From Pelodera strongyloides (taxonomy: Eukaryota > Nematoda > Chromadorea > Rhabditida > Rhabditidae), in NCBI GenBank assembly GCA_036852015.1, contig JAANDG010000679.1, forward strand, positions 1 to 64,000: 64,000 nt of DNA, given 5' to 3'. Both the position numbers and the translations under genes were made by a program. The stretch's first letter is position 1. Every line of letters begins with the position of its first letter. This document shows positions 46,201-57,928 of this stretch, piece after piece. Under the pieces are notes generated by a model, which was given only the letters and a program-made list of their open reading frames with translations, was not told the DNA's origin and ran no database searches.

Positions 46201-47583
46201 CCAGTCTCAAGTCTAGGTCACCGCAAAAACCTAAGCCTAAGCCTAAGCCTAAGCCTAAGCCTAACAATAAGCCTCCCTTCCACTTACCTTATTCAACCAT
46301 TCCACCCGTTCCGTATCGGGAAATTGTACCCATGCGGGAAGATCTTGCAGTTGAGCCATTATAGCTTCTCGCTCTCTTGTTGATGTAGTCCGGAGCGACA
46401 TTAACCTGCAAAATACGAGGAATCGTCGCGTAAGAAAGTGTGGCGCATGCGCCGGAGTGCGGACCGTCAGTTGACACATCTAACGCCATACCAATCAAGC
46501 AGCGCCACAACAGCGCCATGCCTTCGCCGCACAATCTGTTTCTACTTAGGCGCGGTGAGGCTCATTAACGGATGTGGCGGATGCGTAAGTGGTCATGGTT
46601 GCGGTGCACCTAACGCCGTATCAATCAGGCAGCGCCACAACTGCGCCATGCCTTCGGCGCACAATCTGTTTCTACTTAGGCGCGGTGTCACCCATTGGTC
46701 GCGCATGACGCGCGCAGAACCATCAAGGCATCAAGATGAATAAACACATACCGTCTCTCCCGTTTGCGCCATAGATAGCTCTTCCCGATGCTTAGCGCGC
46801 ACAGGATAATAATCCACAGAAAGGAATACCTATAAATATTTTTTTTCAAATCCGAATTTATTTTGAAAACATGCTTTCACGACTATCAAAAATCACTTAC
46901 AAAGGTGGTGTAGGTAACGCAGCTAAATTAATAAACAGAAAAAGCGCCAAACTACAAACTACAAGAAACGGCTTACCCGAGTTTGCCTAACATAAACGAC
47001 AGCGTTGATACGAAAGCAGCCCCAACTATAGGAATTAGGAAGTTCTGCCAGGCCATGGCAGCCTCGTCGGCCGCAGAGGCTGAAAAGGCAATTATATTAG
47101 GATAATTAGCAGAATTACGGTAAGTACAAAGCAAGAATTGGCGCGCATGCCGCAATCAGCCCTTGATTGGCGAACAAAATGCGAGCCAATACTATGCCGC
47201 GCGCGTGTTGCACGCCGATTTCGCGCAACTCGCTCGCCAACTTTTCCTTATTGTCAAACGATAGATGGAATCATCTGAAACCGTATATCATGTGATTAGA
47301 ACGGTAGCTACGGCACAGTATGTATATGCTATAGAAAAAGTTTTAAAGTATTCTTCCTGTGAAAATCCAAGAATTAAGAAAAGTACAAACCGGGTTTAGG
47401 GGCCATGAGACAAGTCAATTACGTAATTATGCAGTACTTGCAATCGTGGATGGTCTCTCAGTTATTTTCAGGAACGGGTCGAGGGTTTTTGGCAGGTTGA
47501 ATTGAATGTATGGACAGCAGAATGTGTTAGTTTTAGTTTGCTAAGGCTATCTCTCGGAGGGTTATGACCACCCAGAGTGAAGT

Positions 47584-47620
<37 letters not shown>

Positions 47621-47795
47621 GAGAGAGAGGTAGATACAGAGATAGAGAGTCGACAGAGAGAATAATAATAGAATGCAAGCAGTCGCAACAGTGACTAAGT
47701 GTTTCCATGTATTATTTACTTAAGACCTGAGAGAGAAGTGAGAAATAGAAAATGATGGAGAGATGGGAGACTAGACTAGAGTAATAGAGAGACAT

Positions 47796-47848
<53 letters not shown>

Positions 47849-49741
47849 GAATTAGAGAGAGAGGGATGGGGAGAGAGACATTAGAGAGAGAGGGATGGGG
47901 AGAGGGGGGGGGGAGAGAGGACGGAAGGAGTCAATGAATTCTACAATAATTTATTCATTCATTTAATTGCTCACAACAAAATGTTCTAGAACGCGGGCGC
48001 GTGAACTGCTGTTTCTGATGTATGGTGCTAACCTGCTAACCATAAGCTGAAAATCGTGTTCTTTGAATTTTTGGTCGCCTAGTTCTTTGGGTTTAACGTT
48101 TGAAAAATAGTTAGTTCGCTCACCAATTTGGTGTTCAGAAAAAAGTGCATATATTTAAATATCATTTACTAGTAGTATTTTTATGCTTATACAGTCAATT
48201 TAGTATAAAAATGTATTCACAATGTGGTGAGAATAGAAAATGTAATTATTTCTTGAAAAAGTGCTTGTTTCTTGGAAGCTGCTTTAGTACAAAAAATGCA
48301 TAGTAAAAAAATTCAGATTAAAATATTAGTATATGTGCAGTTTGATTGTCCTACATGAATATTTAAATTCTCATGAAATATACATGATATATTTAAATTA
48401 TTTAAAATTTAAATTCTCCGAAAGATAGTGAATGCGAAATTAAATATTCGTGCATTATTACATAGGCATCTTTTTTTTGAGTTTGAGATATCGCGATAAT
48501 TTAATTACTTGGTATAATCGAATATACAACCGTGTTTACAACAAATTAATTTAACAAAAAAAATCCGTATCAGTGTATAGAGTCTGTTCGCGATACAAAG
48601 TGTACCGTACGCCGGGCCGAACTAACGTTATCCTACACATTTGCATATAATTATTTACGTACTTTTGAAGATATTGTTTTTGAAGAAGGAACTAAGAAAT
48701 GAATACAGTTCTAAATTTAATTCCGGTACTAATTTCAAGTTAGAATAGAGAAAACAGAATTTCAGTACGCTGTCCTACTCTGTACATAATGTATGCGTGT
48801 TTGTTTGTATTGTGCGTACCCGAATCAATCTTTTCAGCAAATAAATGGTCAATATATATGGAAATGGGGTGAATCAGAAAAGGTATTAAAGAAAGGATAC
48901 AATGGAGACCAAGGTCATGAAGTTAAAAACGAACAATAAATGAAACATTTAAAGTGGCATGACACCTGGTTTTGCTAAATATGCGGATAACTGAATCACA
49001 TGTATTATATGCTAATTAGGCATCTTTCTGCACACATCTAGCACCTAAGGGCATAGACGTAGACCGCATAGAAAATACATATTATACAGGAGAATCAGGT
49101 GTCCATACCGCTTTGAATAAAATAAAACCTTTGAAAAAATACTGCCCAATGTCAAAACTCGAACGTCAAGGCTACTTACTACAAACTACAAACATGCAAA
49201 GGGATTTAATGACGTGCAGACACCAAGAGAGGCCGTGGGAAAGATCATGAAGTGTAGTTAGAGTATAGGGTGGCAGACAGTTGTCTTTGGCCCATGGCTT
49301 ACTTCGTGGAAAGCATTGTTTATGGAAATGTTAACTTTCAAGCGGAATGACACGTGGTTTCGAAGCTAACCCATGGGTGCAAAGTAATTGTGTGCCGTAA
49401 ATGCCCAGACAAGCACAGAAATTTGCATATATCACATGGAAACGCAGTCGTTCAGCATACGCTTCACAAACCACATGCCATACCTCTTTAAAGTGGGATA
49501 AGATGTACATTTGAAGCGTATTCTTTTAAATATCCACGTGTCATCCTCTTTAAAGTGGGATAAGATGTACATTTGAAGCGTATTCTTTTAAATATCCACG
49601 TGTCATACCTCTTTAAAGTGGGATAAGATGTACATTTGAAATGTATGCTTTTAAATAAATATAAAATGAATAATTCGAAATACCCACCTCCTCGTTTCTT
49701 GTAGTCCATGACGCCTTTTTGATCTTACCGGCGAAAATTAC
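36769..49741 (-). CDS. esyt: Extended synaptotagmin (ER-plasma membrane lipid-transfer protein)
   Basis: Twenty-five exons keep phase throughout and give 799 codons plus TAG: 49709-49688 (MDYKKRG), 47079-46977, 46829-46752, 46405-46288, 45837-45766, 45510-45421, 44991-44872, 44617-44536, 44214-44139, 44040-43932, 43705-43606, 43381-43296, 43008-42892, 42441-42349, 42140-42054, 41665-41588, 41422-41342, 40935-40783, 39218-39146, 38568-38429, 38241-38138, 37819-37704, 37378-37264, 37067-36959, 36846-36769. Order: membrane hairpin (about 18-60, NFLIPIVGAAF...YSFLWIIILCAL), SMP domain (95-290, LPAWVQFPDTERVEWLNK), C2A (KGKSDPYCEI, FDEDQGQDEELG), C2B, linker, C2C (KSADPYVTVKL). Family role: tethers ER to plasma membrane and moves glycerolipids through the SMP dimer, with calcium control via C2A. 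The first exon is joined on phase over a 2.6-kb intron; otherwise translation could start at Met16 of this model. An acceptor at 49742 precedes the ATG by 32 bp. Confidence 0.95.
37106..37246. repeat. (GA)n microsatellite in an esyt intron
   Basis: A purine tract of about 140 bp within the 196-bp intron between the two first C2C exons. Other GA tracts: 35465-35555, 47588-47640 and 47794-47846. Confidence 0.95.
37937..38045 (-). mobile_element. SINE-like fragment
   Basis: Matches the body of the 15917-16176 element (GCAGAGGTCCTGAGCATTAG, CGACGTCTTCGGGCTAGGG). It lies in an esyt intron. Confidence 0.6.
38723..38868. mobile_element. Family E inverted-repeat element
   Basis: CAGAGGCCGTATTCACCAAC and GTTGGTGAATACGGCCTCAG ends, in an esyt intron. 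Confidence 0.8.
41445..41520 (+). mobile_element. tRNA-like repeat head
   Basis: GGATGGCGCAGTGGTAGGTG (A box) and GTCCGGGTTCGAGTTCTGC (B box). There is no pairing acceptor stem, and it sits in an esyt intron 20 bp upstream (in gene orientation) of an exon. Confidence 0.4.
42487..42625. mobile_element. P1 MITE half-element
   Basis: TTAA-AGGGACAGGCGACAGGCCC and one inner arm (CTGTGAAAACCGCATTTCTT, TTCCCCGGCAAACTGTCCGG) are present. The other half is missing. Confidence 0.65.
45012..45265. mobile_element. 250-bp element with GC-hairpin tail
   Basis: Head TATATAAAGGAGAAGAG and tail CGCCTCAGGCGGCGATAGCC followed by an AT run, both shared with 8170-8300. A hairpin next to the 3' end and no inverted termini suggest a rolling-circle (Helitron/Helentron) derivative, but this is only inference. 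It lies in an esyt intron. Confidence 0.4.
45872..46050. mobile_element. Family D MITE
   Basis: AAAGCGAAATACTGGTCGG at the left and GATTCAAAAACCGGCAGG at the right, with the ATAAATTAGAATAAAAAATC core. It lies in an esyt intron close to exon 45837-45766. Confidence 0.75.
46230..46263. repeat. Interstitial telomeric repeat in an esyt intron
   Basis: Five and a half CCTAAG units, 24 bp from the donor of exon 46405-46288. Confidence 0.9.
46438..46740. repeat. GC-rich direct repeat in an esyt intron
   Basis: GCAGCGCCACAACAGCGCCATGCCTTC and ACAATCTGTTTCTACTTAGG-type segments occur twice, about 125 bp apart (46500 and 46629). Similar GC-rich sequence occurs at 47150-47270. The short frames here are not supported as exons. 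Confidence 0.7.
49485..49645. repeat. Three ~61-bp tandem units
   Basis: CTCTTTAAAGTGGGATAAGA, then TGTACATTTGAAGCG, repeats three times just downstream of the first esyt exon. Flanking TTAA-MITE-like ends occur near 49338 and 48955. Confidence 0.85.
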
Positions 49742-51419
49742 CTAAAATATATTTAAACATACCGTACTTTAGACAAAAATTTTTTTTTTCAATAACTCAT
49801 GAATTATAAATAAAAACTAAGACCAACAACAATAAACAAAACATAGGCATAAAAAAATTCAGCCAAGGCTTAGCGGCTTGATTTTAAAATTGGACTTGGC
49901 TTTTTTCAGTTCATCTTCACGGCCTGGCCTTTTGCAAAAACATCTTTCGACGAAAGCAACATCAGATTCAAAAACACTGAATTTAAAAACAAAATGACTA
50001 AGCTTTCACTTCCTTCAATGTCTCACAACAAATTAATGAAATGTTATTGTTTTTCTTGTGTGGAAACAGAAATATACATTTTCAATCAAATGTAAAGAGC
50101 CAAATTAAATTCAGAAATTAGTATTTCGAAGAAATCAGAAACTCTAATTTCAGAAGATTGAGAATTGAAATTTTAGAACATGATTTGTATTACGGAAGAA
50201 AAATTTGGAATTAGGGAAAAGCAAAAGTAAAAATCTGAACATAGAAACAAAATTTTGAAAGTACGAATTAGTGTTTCATCAAAAAAATCATGAGACGAGA
50301 ATTTCAAAATTTTACCAGAGACTCGAAAAAAAATGAACTAAAAATTCAGAAACGAGTTATTGAATTTCAGAAATTATTAATTAGAAGCAAAGGAATGAGA
50401 AAACGGAAAACGAAACACGGGGAAGAATTTCAGGATTCACGAAATAGAAATCGGAATTCGGAAAATAGAAAATAGATTTCAGACGAGACTTTCAGAAATT
50501 CAGAAAACCAGGAATGGAACGGAAGTCATTGAAAGAAGGAGAAGAACACTCTTGTTTGGCAGTCAATTTTGCTTGATAACAAGGTATTGGACAAGGCGCA
50601 GGCCGTATCAACACACAAATCAAACATCGCAACTTATCGTTTTGCAAATGTAAAACACATGGATATGGTCAGTACTTTAAAAAATTACTGTATTATACTA
50701 TTATACATACAAGGATGCACCAGAGCAAACATCGAACAGCGCAACTTATCTACGTGAATGTGTAAACTTTTTTTAAATCTTATTATAAACATTTTTAAAC
50801 TAGTGCTTTTGACACTTATACAAGCAAACGTTATGTTAGCTCGTAGCAAAAATTACAGGAACATAAGCTCACAATTAAACTTTATGGAAACATGGACAAA
50901 TGCGTGGTTATTTTGGAAAATATTGCAAGCTACAAAATTAATTGTATATGCAAATTTTCTATCCAATCAGTGCAGTCAGAAGTTTACAAAATTAATTGTA
51001 TATGCAAATTTTCTATTCAATCAGGCAGAAGTTTACAAAATTAATTGTATATGCAAATTTTCTATCCAATCAGAAGTCAGAAGTCGTTTCTTACTGTATG
51101 CGTACAGGTATACTGTAGCTACTGGATAAGGAGTGAGAGGCCGCGTCTAAACAATAAACTACAAGAAGTACATTATTTAATAAGTAAAATAAATTACCTA
51201 GAACTTTGTAAAATAAAATAATACGAAACATGGGGTATAGAATAGAGGACTGCTTGCTGAAGAAAGTTTTCTGGGAACATTTCTTTCTTTTTTTGCTAAA
51301 TGACCAGAGCAACTGTTATCTTCGTTATCTAATAAAAAACGATTAAGTTGGACAATTTGCTCCCCATTCTCACTCCCTATTTCTCTCTCTCTCTCTCTCT
51401 TCCCTCTCCTTCCCTCTCT

Positions 51420-51460
<41 letters not shown>

Positions 51461-52238
51461 AAAAATAAATGACATTGTATCCAAAAAAATAGTTATTAAA
51501 TACGACAACAAATTAAAAAAAAATAAGGAAAGCAATCTTTTCTATCCACCTAAGAGAGGAGTAGCTCCCATCGATTATCGCTATTTTCACACTAGACAAG
51601 TCAGAGAAACGAGGAGGGACAGTGCATTCCCAATAGACGCAGACAACCATGATCCGGCATGTATTTTGATCTAGAGATTCTCGAGATAAGATAATGAAAA
51701 CGAAAACAATATATGATACTAAAAAGGTCATAATAATCAGTTGGGAGCAAATCTATACTACAATACGATACAATTACATACAACACTCTTTTGCGCAACA
51801 ATAATTCACTGTTTGTTCAGCCAAAAACCCTTGAATGTCACAGACAAACTACGTCAGACTATATCAAACAACGTGCATCCACGTCAAGCGGTGCCAGACT
51901 ATGTCAAGATGCAATGTTTGTCACCATGCTAAACAATGCAGTATCTCGTAAGACGATGTCAACCTACCTGAGGAAATAGTGTCATAGCAACAAGCGTCAA
52001 GCTCGCGCTGTCATACTGTGTCGAGCGAACCATAAGTCAATCTTTATATCGTGTTAAACTATGACATCAACACGTGTCAAGCTCACGCTGCCACAATGTG
52101 TCGAGCAAGCCATAAGTCACTCCTTACGTGGTTTCGTGCCAAACTACGCCAAACTGTCCATGCTACAGTACACGCCAATTCACATTAAAATATTTACATT
52201 ACATTCCACATTACCCCAAAAATGTCATTTCAAATTAT
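49742..52238. other. AT-rich intergenic region between esyt and the BCAS2 homologue
   Basis: No supported gene. It holds three direct copies of AAAATTAATTGTATATGCAA (50935-51060), a (TC)n tract (51382-51462) and a duplicated 60-bp block (GTCAAGCTC-CGCTG at 51994 and 52077). The 123-aa and 108-aa plus frames here lack splice context or similarity. Confidence 0.55.
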
Positions 52239-52295
52239 TTTATTCAATTAAAAATGAGTATCATCAAGGTAACAATGTTTAATCCTTCTTCAATC

Positions 52296-55200
52296 TTATT
52301 GCGGTTTCAAGTTAATCTGAGAAAGGTCCAATCGAAGTCTTTTCGCCTCTCGTTCCACGTAGTCACCAAGTTCATTGTTGGCCATCTCCATTCTGAAGAA
52401 TCAATTTTTAATTATGTCAGGCCCCTGAAAATTACCAAAATCTCAATCTTCTGCTGGTCGAATCGTCGCAATGAATTTCAAATTCGCCTTGGACATCCAT
52501 CCTGAGCAACGATACACTATAAGAGGGTCAGGCCAATGGGAAATGAAGCCAACTGTCTACATTGGGGACGCCCGTAGCCAACATACTGTAGCCATATGCC
52601 TGACATAACGCATGCGTCACCAAATGAAATATTTCAATCTTTTATTTACTGTTTACTTACACATCTGACATTTACGTGCGCCTTATCTCTTGATTTACTC
52701 AGAGGATAAAAATAACATCGAGTATTCAAAAACAGGCTACGCTACTCCCTCCTAACCATGCGCTGTAAGCGAACCACACCTCCTAACTCAAGCTTTCAGT
52801 CAGCAATCACTCAATTCTAAACCGCAACACCTACAGTAAGACCGACCTATAATTCTTGGATATCATCGATACCCAATTCTCCTCAAGACTCTTCAACTGA
52901 CGTCCGGCTTCCATTTGGGCAATCTTACGGTGAGCATGAATCTCCATCACCTAAAGAGCAAGGAGATATTTAAAGGAAGAGAACAGTTCACGGAAAACAG
53001 TCGCCAATGTACACTGTACCTGTAACATTAAAGCGAAATGCTGGCCGGTTTTTGAAACGCATCGAGTACACCGACACTCTTATGCGTCACATGCAAATGA
53101 GCATAATTTAGCATAAAAATAGACCCCAATTCCAATTAGACTCCACTTCGCATAAATACATAAGAATGCAGTTGTCTGCGATGCGTTTCAAAAACAGGCC
53201 AGTATTTCGCTTTAATTAGCTTCACGGTACTTTACCCATTGCTTCACTGATTCCTCTTCACTAAAGCTTTACTTCATTTTACTTTGAAACATGGACATTT
53301 ATAAAGGAAAATAGGACAAACGACATGACGATACGCGGGTGTACTTCCTTTTTTTTTTACAACATATAGGCTAAATTATTTAAAGTGGATAATTAAAGTG
53401 GTATAACAGCCGGCTTTTAAACGAGTTTTGGATAACGGCATCTTCATGCATCATACTCAAGTTGCATTCTGGTCATACATTTCAAAACCGGCCGCCACGT
53501 CGCTCTGATAACCGTTTTTCAAGAGGAGACGCATAAAAACGATTAATGTTTTGTACAAACAGTCAAAATGTAGGTATCGCACAAAATCACTAAAAGCATT
53601 GTATATTCAAATAACGATACCTGTTCCTTCGTTTTTCTCAGTGCTTTCTCATCTTCTGTGAGCAGGGCTTCAAGCTCCTGAAACAAATAAAAGAGTTTTC
53701 AGTGTAGGGACGTGAAAGAAACTAAAAACTACAGACCACTCCTCTCGACAGACAGTACTGACTACAGACTCCAAGCAGCAGGTCTTTTGGATTTTGGATT
53801 AAGCGAAATACAGGCCGGTTTTTGAAACGTATCGTCTACACCAGCATTCTTACGCGTCTTATGCAAATGACATAAATAGAATAAAAATTCGAGTATATTC
53901 GAGCAAATTTGCATAAATGCATAAGTATGTAGTTGTCCTCGATGCGTTTCAAAAACCGGCCGGTACTTCGCTTTAATCAACAATTCCACTGCTCTAACTT
54001 ACAAACAAGACTGTATCACTTACGTATTCGTTATTCTACAAATGAACGTTAAACAGGAAACATCACCCAATAGGCGATTCTTTGCTTCAAAAAAAAAAAA
54101 CGAAACCTACCTTATTCCTCTGCAAATACAGCTCCGGTGCATACTCGTCCATCAATTCCAGGTTAATTGCGCGCACGCTCAAGTGCTCGTTCTGCGCCTT
54201 GGCGTTTCGGATTGCCTAAAGATATGTACATACCTTGTCGTTAGCTAGATACCGTAGCCCTAAAGATATGTATACCTTACCTTTAAGATAGGCAGTTTAG
54301 TTAATGAAAGCACAAGAACATGTCATGTCTTCGAACGATCTGGACCTAGTAATGTTCTACACGTCTACCAGCAATACAAAGAGAAAATATTTACACACCA
54401 GACACAGCTAACCCATATACAGATACATATACATGAGGACCGCGGATGCTTACCACATTACACCTTACACACCAACAAGAGTGACATCACCCTCTCGTAT
54501 GAGAATGAGAGACAAGTGCGCTACCCACTAAGCAACTCGACCCAATTAACATAACATAACATGACATAACATTTATTACGAACATAAAATGTCGCACACG
54601 TTTTGTCAAGGCAATACCACATTCGCACTTTCTTAAAAATCAACCCCATTAAAATAACCTTTCTCCACGCATTCTTGTCTCCAGCTTTCGAAGTGCCCGC
54701 TGGTGACGGAAGCTCACAACGGCTCATGTCCAGCTTCGGCATTTCCTAAAAAAATGTTCACTTGCACGGAAGTCAAAAACGCGGTCTAAACAGACATGCA
54801 CCCGCAGGCATAAATCTCGTCGGGATATCCATAAGTTTATAATACATTTCTGGTAGCACTCCGAATTTGGCATGCTTAATATTCTAATCGCGACAGTGGC
54901 ATATATTCTAGCATTCTAGCATAAAATCACCTTCCAAATGCAATATGCTAATTTGGAAGGTGGTTTCGTCGGTCAGTTCGTCAACCGGATCATGCTCAGC
55001 ACGCACGAATCGCCGTGCCGTGCTGAACTAGCGTATGATGCAGGATGCTTATAAGACACCAAGGCAGGCAAACAAACACAAGGCCAATGGTCCTTCGTAT
55101 AACAGTCACTTTTAGACCCAAGTATCACCTGTTTCTTGGCCATTCGGGCGTGCTCCTTAATCATACACGGCGTGAGGAACGACTCGTAGTCAGGAACGGC

Positions 55201-57038
55201 CAGATGCCGCAGGTAGTTCTTGGTCGAGCGGAAGACCTGAACTAATAACCGTATACACTTCTCGGCGCCTTAGCTACGATAACCAGAGGCCGTATTCACC
55301 AACACAGAGGGAACCCTCCCTGGGCTCCCGTGCGCTCTGAATCTCTTCTGTTCTCGCACTCTCAACGCCCTCTTTAGCTCCCTGGGGAGGCCAGGGAGGC
55401 TCCCTGCGTGTTGGTGAATACGGCCCCGGGCCTCTGGAATAAAAAATGCGACATAGGACAGTGAGCAAGACATTGAGATAAGGAGAATAACCATCGCTAG
55501 TTCTCCTTAGTGGTCAATTAGCTATGCGTCAACAAAGTAAATGTAATTACATATATAATAACTTATCATTGCGTACCTTGCACTCCTGATCAATCAACTT
55601 GAGTGCCACTTGACGGTCGGCCTCACTAAAGTCCGTGTCCAAATAGGGGAGGGCGTCGACAAGGATCTGAACTTGTACTTTTAATTTTTAATCGTCTATG
55701 ATTCCAATTACAAATATTCTTCTATACACTACAACTCATAGTAAGTAAGGGTAGGTCTTCGAGCATTTACGACACCCGGAGTCGTAAATACCGGGAGTCG
55801 TAAATGCTCGAAGATCTACCCTTACTATCTATAATCTTCTCCCATAATGGATCGTAGCTCAACAAAACTCATATCACAACTTTAATCTCGTAAGCTAGTA
55901 ATTACAACTTTTAACCTTTTTAGAGGATTATTTTAATCGCCTATGCCTATGCACTAGTCTCTTTCTACCCATATAATCTCTCAAAAATGGCTAATGTTAT
56001 CAGAAACAACCATAATTAGCAGCGATCTCCAATTTGCTCTAGTACTGGGTAACTGGGGTTCACTAAATTATACGGTAGAATTGAAGAACACTACCCCTCT
56101 TTGAAAAATATTACCCCATGCAAAATAATACCCCCATTTTACAAAATACTACCCCCCCCCTGTCTACAAAATACTACCCCTTTCTGGTGGGGTAGTGTTA
56201 TTCAATTGGTGGGGTAGTGTTATTCAATTGGTGGGGTAGTGTTATTCAATGGTGGGGTAGTCATATTCAATGGTGGGGTAGTCATATTCAATGGCGGGGG
56301 CGGGGTAGTCATATTCAGTTGTGGGGTAGTCATATTCAATGGTGGGGTAGTCATATTCAATGGTGGGGTAGACATATTCAATGGTGGGGTAGTCATATTC
56401 AATGGTGGGGTAGTCATATTCAATTGATGGGGGTAGTCATATTCAATTGATGGGGGTAGTCATATTGAATGGTGGGGTAGTCATATTCAATTGACGGGGG
56501 GTAGTATTTTGTAATTTTTCCCACGGGGTAGTAAAAGCCAATGGGTGGGGGTAATATTTTGTAAGAAGGGGTAGTATTTTCACATGTAGGGGGTAGCGTA
56601 ATTCAAGATTACCTAGGGTTTGAAGATCACTACCCCGCCATTGAAGAACACAACCCCTCTATAGAAGAACACTACCCCACCATTGCAGAACACTACCCCT
56701 TTCTTACAATTTACGAATTTACTACCCCCTTGACTGGGGTAATAAAATGTCAAAAGGGGTAGTGTTCTTCAATGGTGGGGTAGTACTTTGCATGTTACAA
56801 AATGCTGCCCCCATACATTTGGGGTAGTATATTTCAAATTTGGGTAGTATTCTTCAATTTTACCACAAGTGCCTTACGTCTCGCAACATGAAGTAAAAGA
56901 GAACCGAAGGACGTATGTAAAAAGTACAGTAGTCCAACTCAGAATAATCATTAATCAAAAAAGTATAACCTGTTCATCTGCATCGGCTACAGCTGCTGCA
57001 GGTCCAGGGAGGGCGAGGGGAGGAGCAAGGGTCATTAT
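52296..57038 (-). CDS. bcas-2: BCAS2/SPF27 homologue, PRP19-complex splicing factor
   Basis: Eight exons join in phase into 237 residues: 57035-56970, 55666-55577, 55236-55129, 54745-54659, 54215-54111, 53677-53621, 52950-52847, 52392-52296 (TAA). Recognition rests on family blocks in order: VDALPYLD near residue 25, STKNYLRHL...PDYESF, ELPSP, then coiled-coil stretches NAKAQNEHLSVRAINLELMD, LRKTKEQ and LEENWVSMISKNY. Length is close to human BCAS2 (225). The protein is a core subunit of the PRP19/CDC5L complex, acting in spliceosome activation in the nucleus. A TTCCAG acceptor lies 3 bp before the ATG, the usual geometry of a trans-spliced nematode mRNA. Intron 1 contains the GGGGTAGT array. 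A reverse AATAAA is at 52244-52239, about 50 bp after the stop. Confidence 0.95.
53030..53214. mobile_element. Family D MITE
   Basis: TTAA-AGCGAAATGCTGGCCGG at the left and CCAGTATTTCGCT-TTAA at the right, with TTAA on both sides. It contains ACATGCAAATGAGCATAATT. It lies in a bcas-2 intron. Confidence 0.85.
53800..53976. mobile_element. Family D MITE
   Basis: AAGCGAAATACAGGCCGG at the left, CCGGCCGGTACTTCGCT-TTAA at the right, in the next bcas-2 intron upstream. Confidence 0.8.
55284..55436. mobile_element. Family E inverted-repeat element
   Basis: CAGAGGCCGTATTCACCAAC and GTTGGTGAATACGGCCCC ends, 48 bp upstream of bcas-2 exon 55236-55129 in gene orientation. Confidence 0.8.
55744..55826. 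repeat. Near-perfect 83-bp palindrome
   Basis: AGTAAGGGTAGGTCTTCGAG, then CATTTACGAC, is matched by GTCGTAAATG, then CTCGAAGATCTACCCTTACT, with a 20-nt centre. It lies in bcas-2 intron 1. Confidence 0.85.
56080..56860. repeat. GGGGTAGT motif array in both orientations
   Basis: More than 30 copies of GGGGTAGT or ACTACCCC. The ACTACCCC orientation dominates at 56085-56180 and 56625-56735; GGGGTAGT dominates at 56185-56600 and 56750-56850. Between 56185 and 56480 it forms a 22-bp minisatellite, GGTGGGGTAGTCATATTCAA. Outside this the same core is followed by ATTTTGTA or GTTCTTCAAT. It lies within bcas-2 intron 1. The ORFs on both strands are repeat artefacts. Confidence 0.85.
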
Positions 57039-57244
57039 CTGGAACAAATTAGCATATATTTGATACAAATGTGCAAGAAATTAGCATACAGCACAAACCC
57101 ACCCATAAACCTATCTACATGGCTACTGTAGCTGTAGCGTACGGGTACGGGTAATATTGGGCTGCATATACTTCAAAACCTCAAACTAATTAAACAAACA
57201 TACAATGATTTTCCTACTCCCAACAATCCTCTAATTCAAAACTT

Positions 57245-57416
57245 AAAGCGAGATTCTGGCCGCTTTTTAAGACGCATCGTGGACAACTGAATTCTTACGT
57301 ATTTATGCTAATTTGTTCGAATTTAGCTCGATTTTTTATTATATGCTCATTTGCATAAGCTGCATAATAAAGCTGGTGTACACGATGTGTTTCAAAAACC
57401 GACCGATATCTCGCTT
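57245..57416. mobile_element. Family D MITE
   Basis: TTAA-AGCGAGATTCTGGCCG at the left and CCGACCGATATCTCGCT-TTAA at the right. Confidence 0.85.
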
Positions 57417-57783
57417 TAAAGAAACCAAAAAAATCCACAACAAAGTATAAAAACGTCAAAAAACGTTTCAATATCAAGTACATTAACAATCGCACTCCAA
57501 AACTCACAAAAAAAAACTTTATTAAAAATCTGTGCACTCTAGCCAAACAATTATGACAAGTACAAAAACAAACAGTACACAAATAAAAAGAGGGCCTGTC
57601 TAACAAAAGCAAAGAAAGACCAAGGCATATGGGGGCTTTGAGCTTGAGCTTATTTTCAACTAATATATTCAAATTCCCTCTCAACTAGCTGCAAATCACA
57701 TCCCATATTTAGTGTTTCAAGAGCTGACTAAAAAGCTTCATCAACTAGCATAGCAACAAAATACAGTAGAAAGAAAGGAGCTT

Positions 57784-57928
57784 TAAAGAGGAATGGAACA
57801 TGGTTTTTAAACATACGCTGGACAACTGCACTCTGTGTGTAAACGACAAAAAGAGCACACTGATTGTATATAATATTTGACAATGCCCAACATACGTTTC
57901 GCAAACCACTTACCACACCCCTTTAAAA
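57784..57928. mobile_element. TTAA-flanked inverted-repeat element
   Basis: TTAA-AGAGGAATGGAACATGG at the left, CCACTTACCACACCCCT-TTAA at the right, inverted with mismatches. Confidence 0.6.

Noticed and set aside
56217..56450. Repetitive frames such as MNMTTPPLNMTTPP and WWGSHIQWWGS
   Set aside because: Direct translation of the GGGGTAGT minisatellite, located inside a bcas-2 intron.
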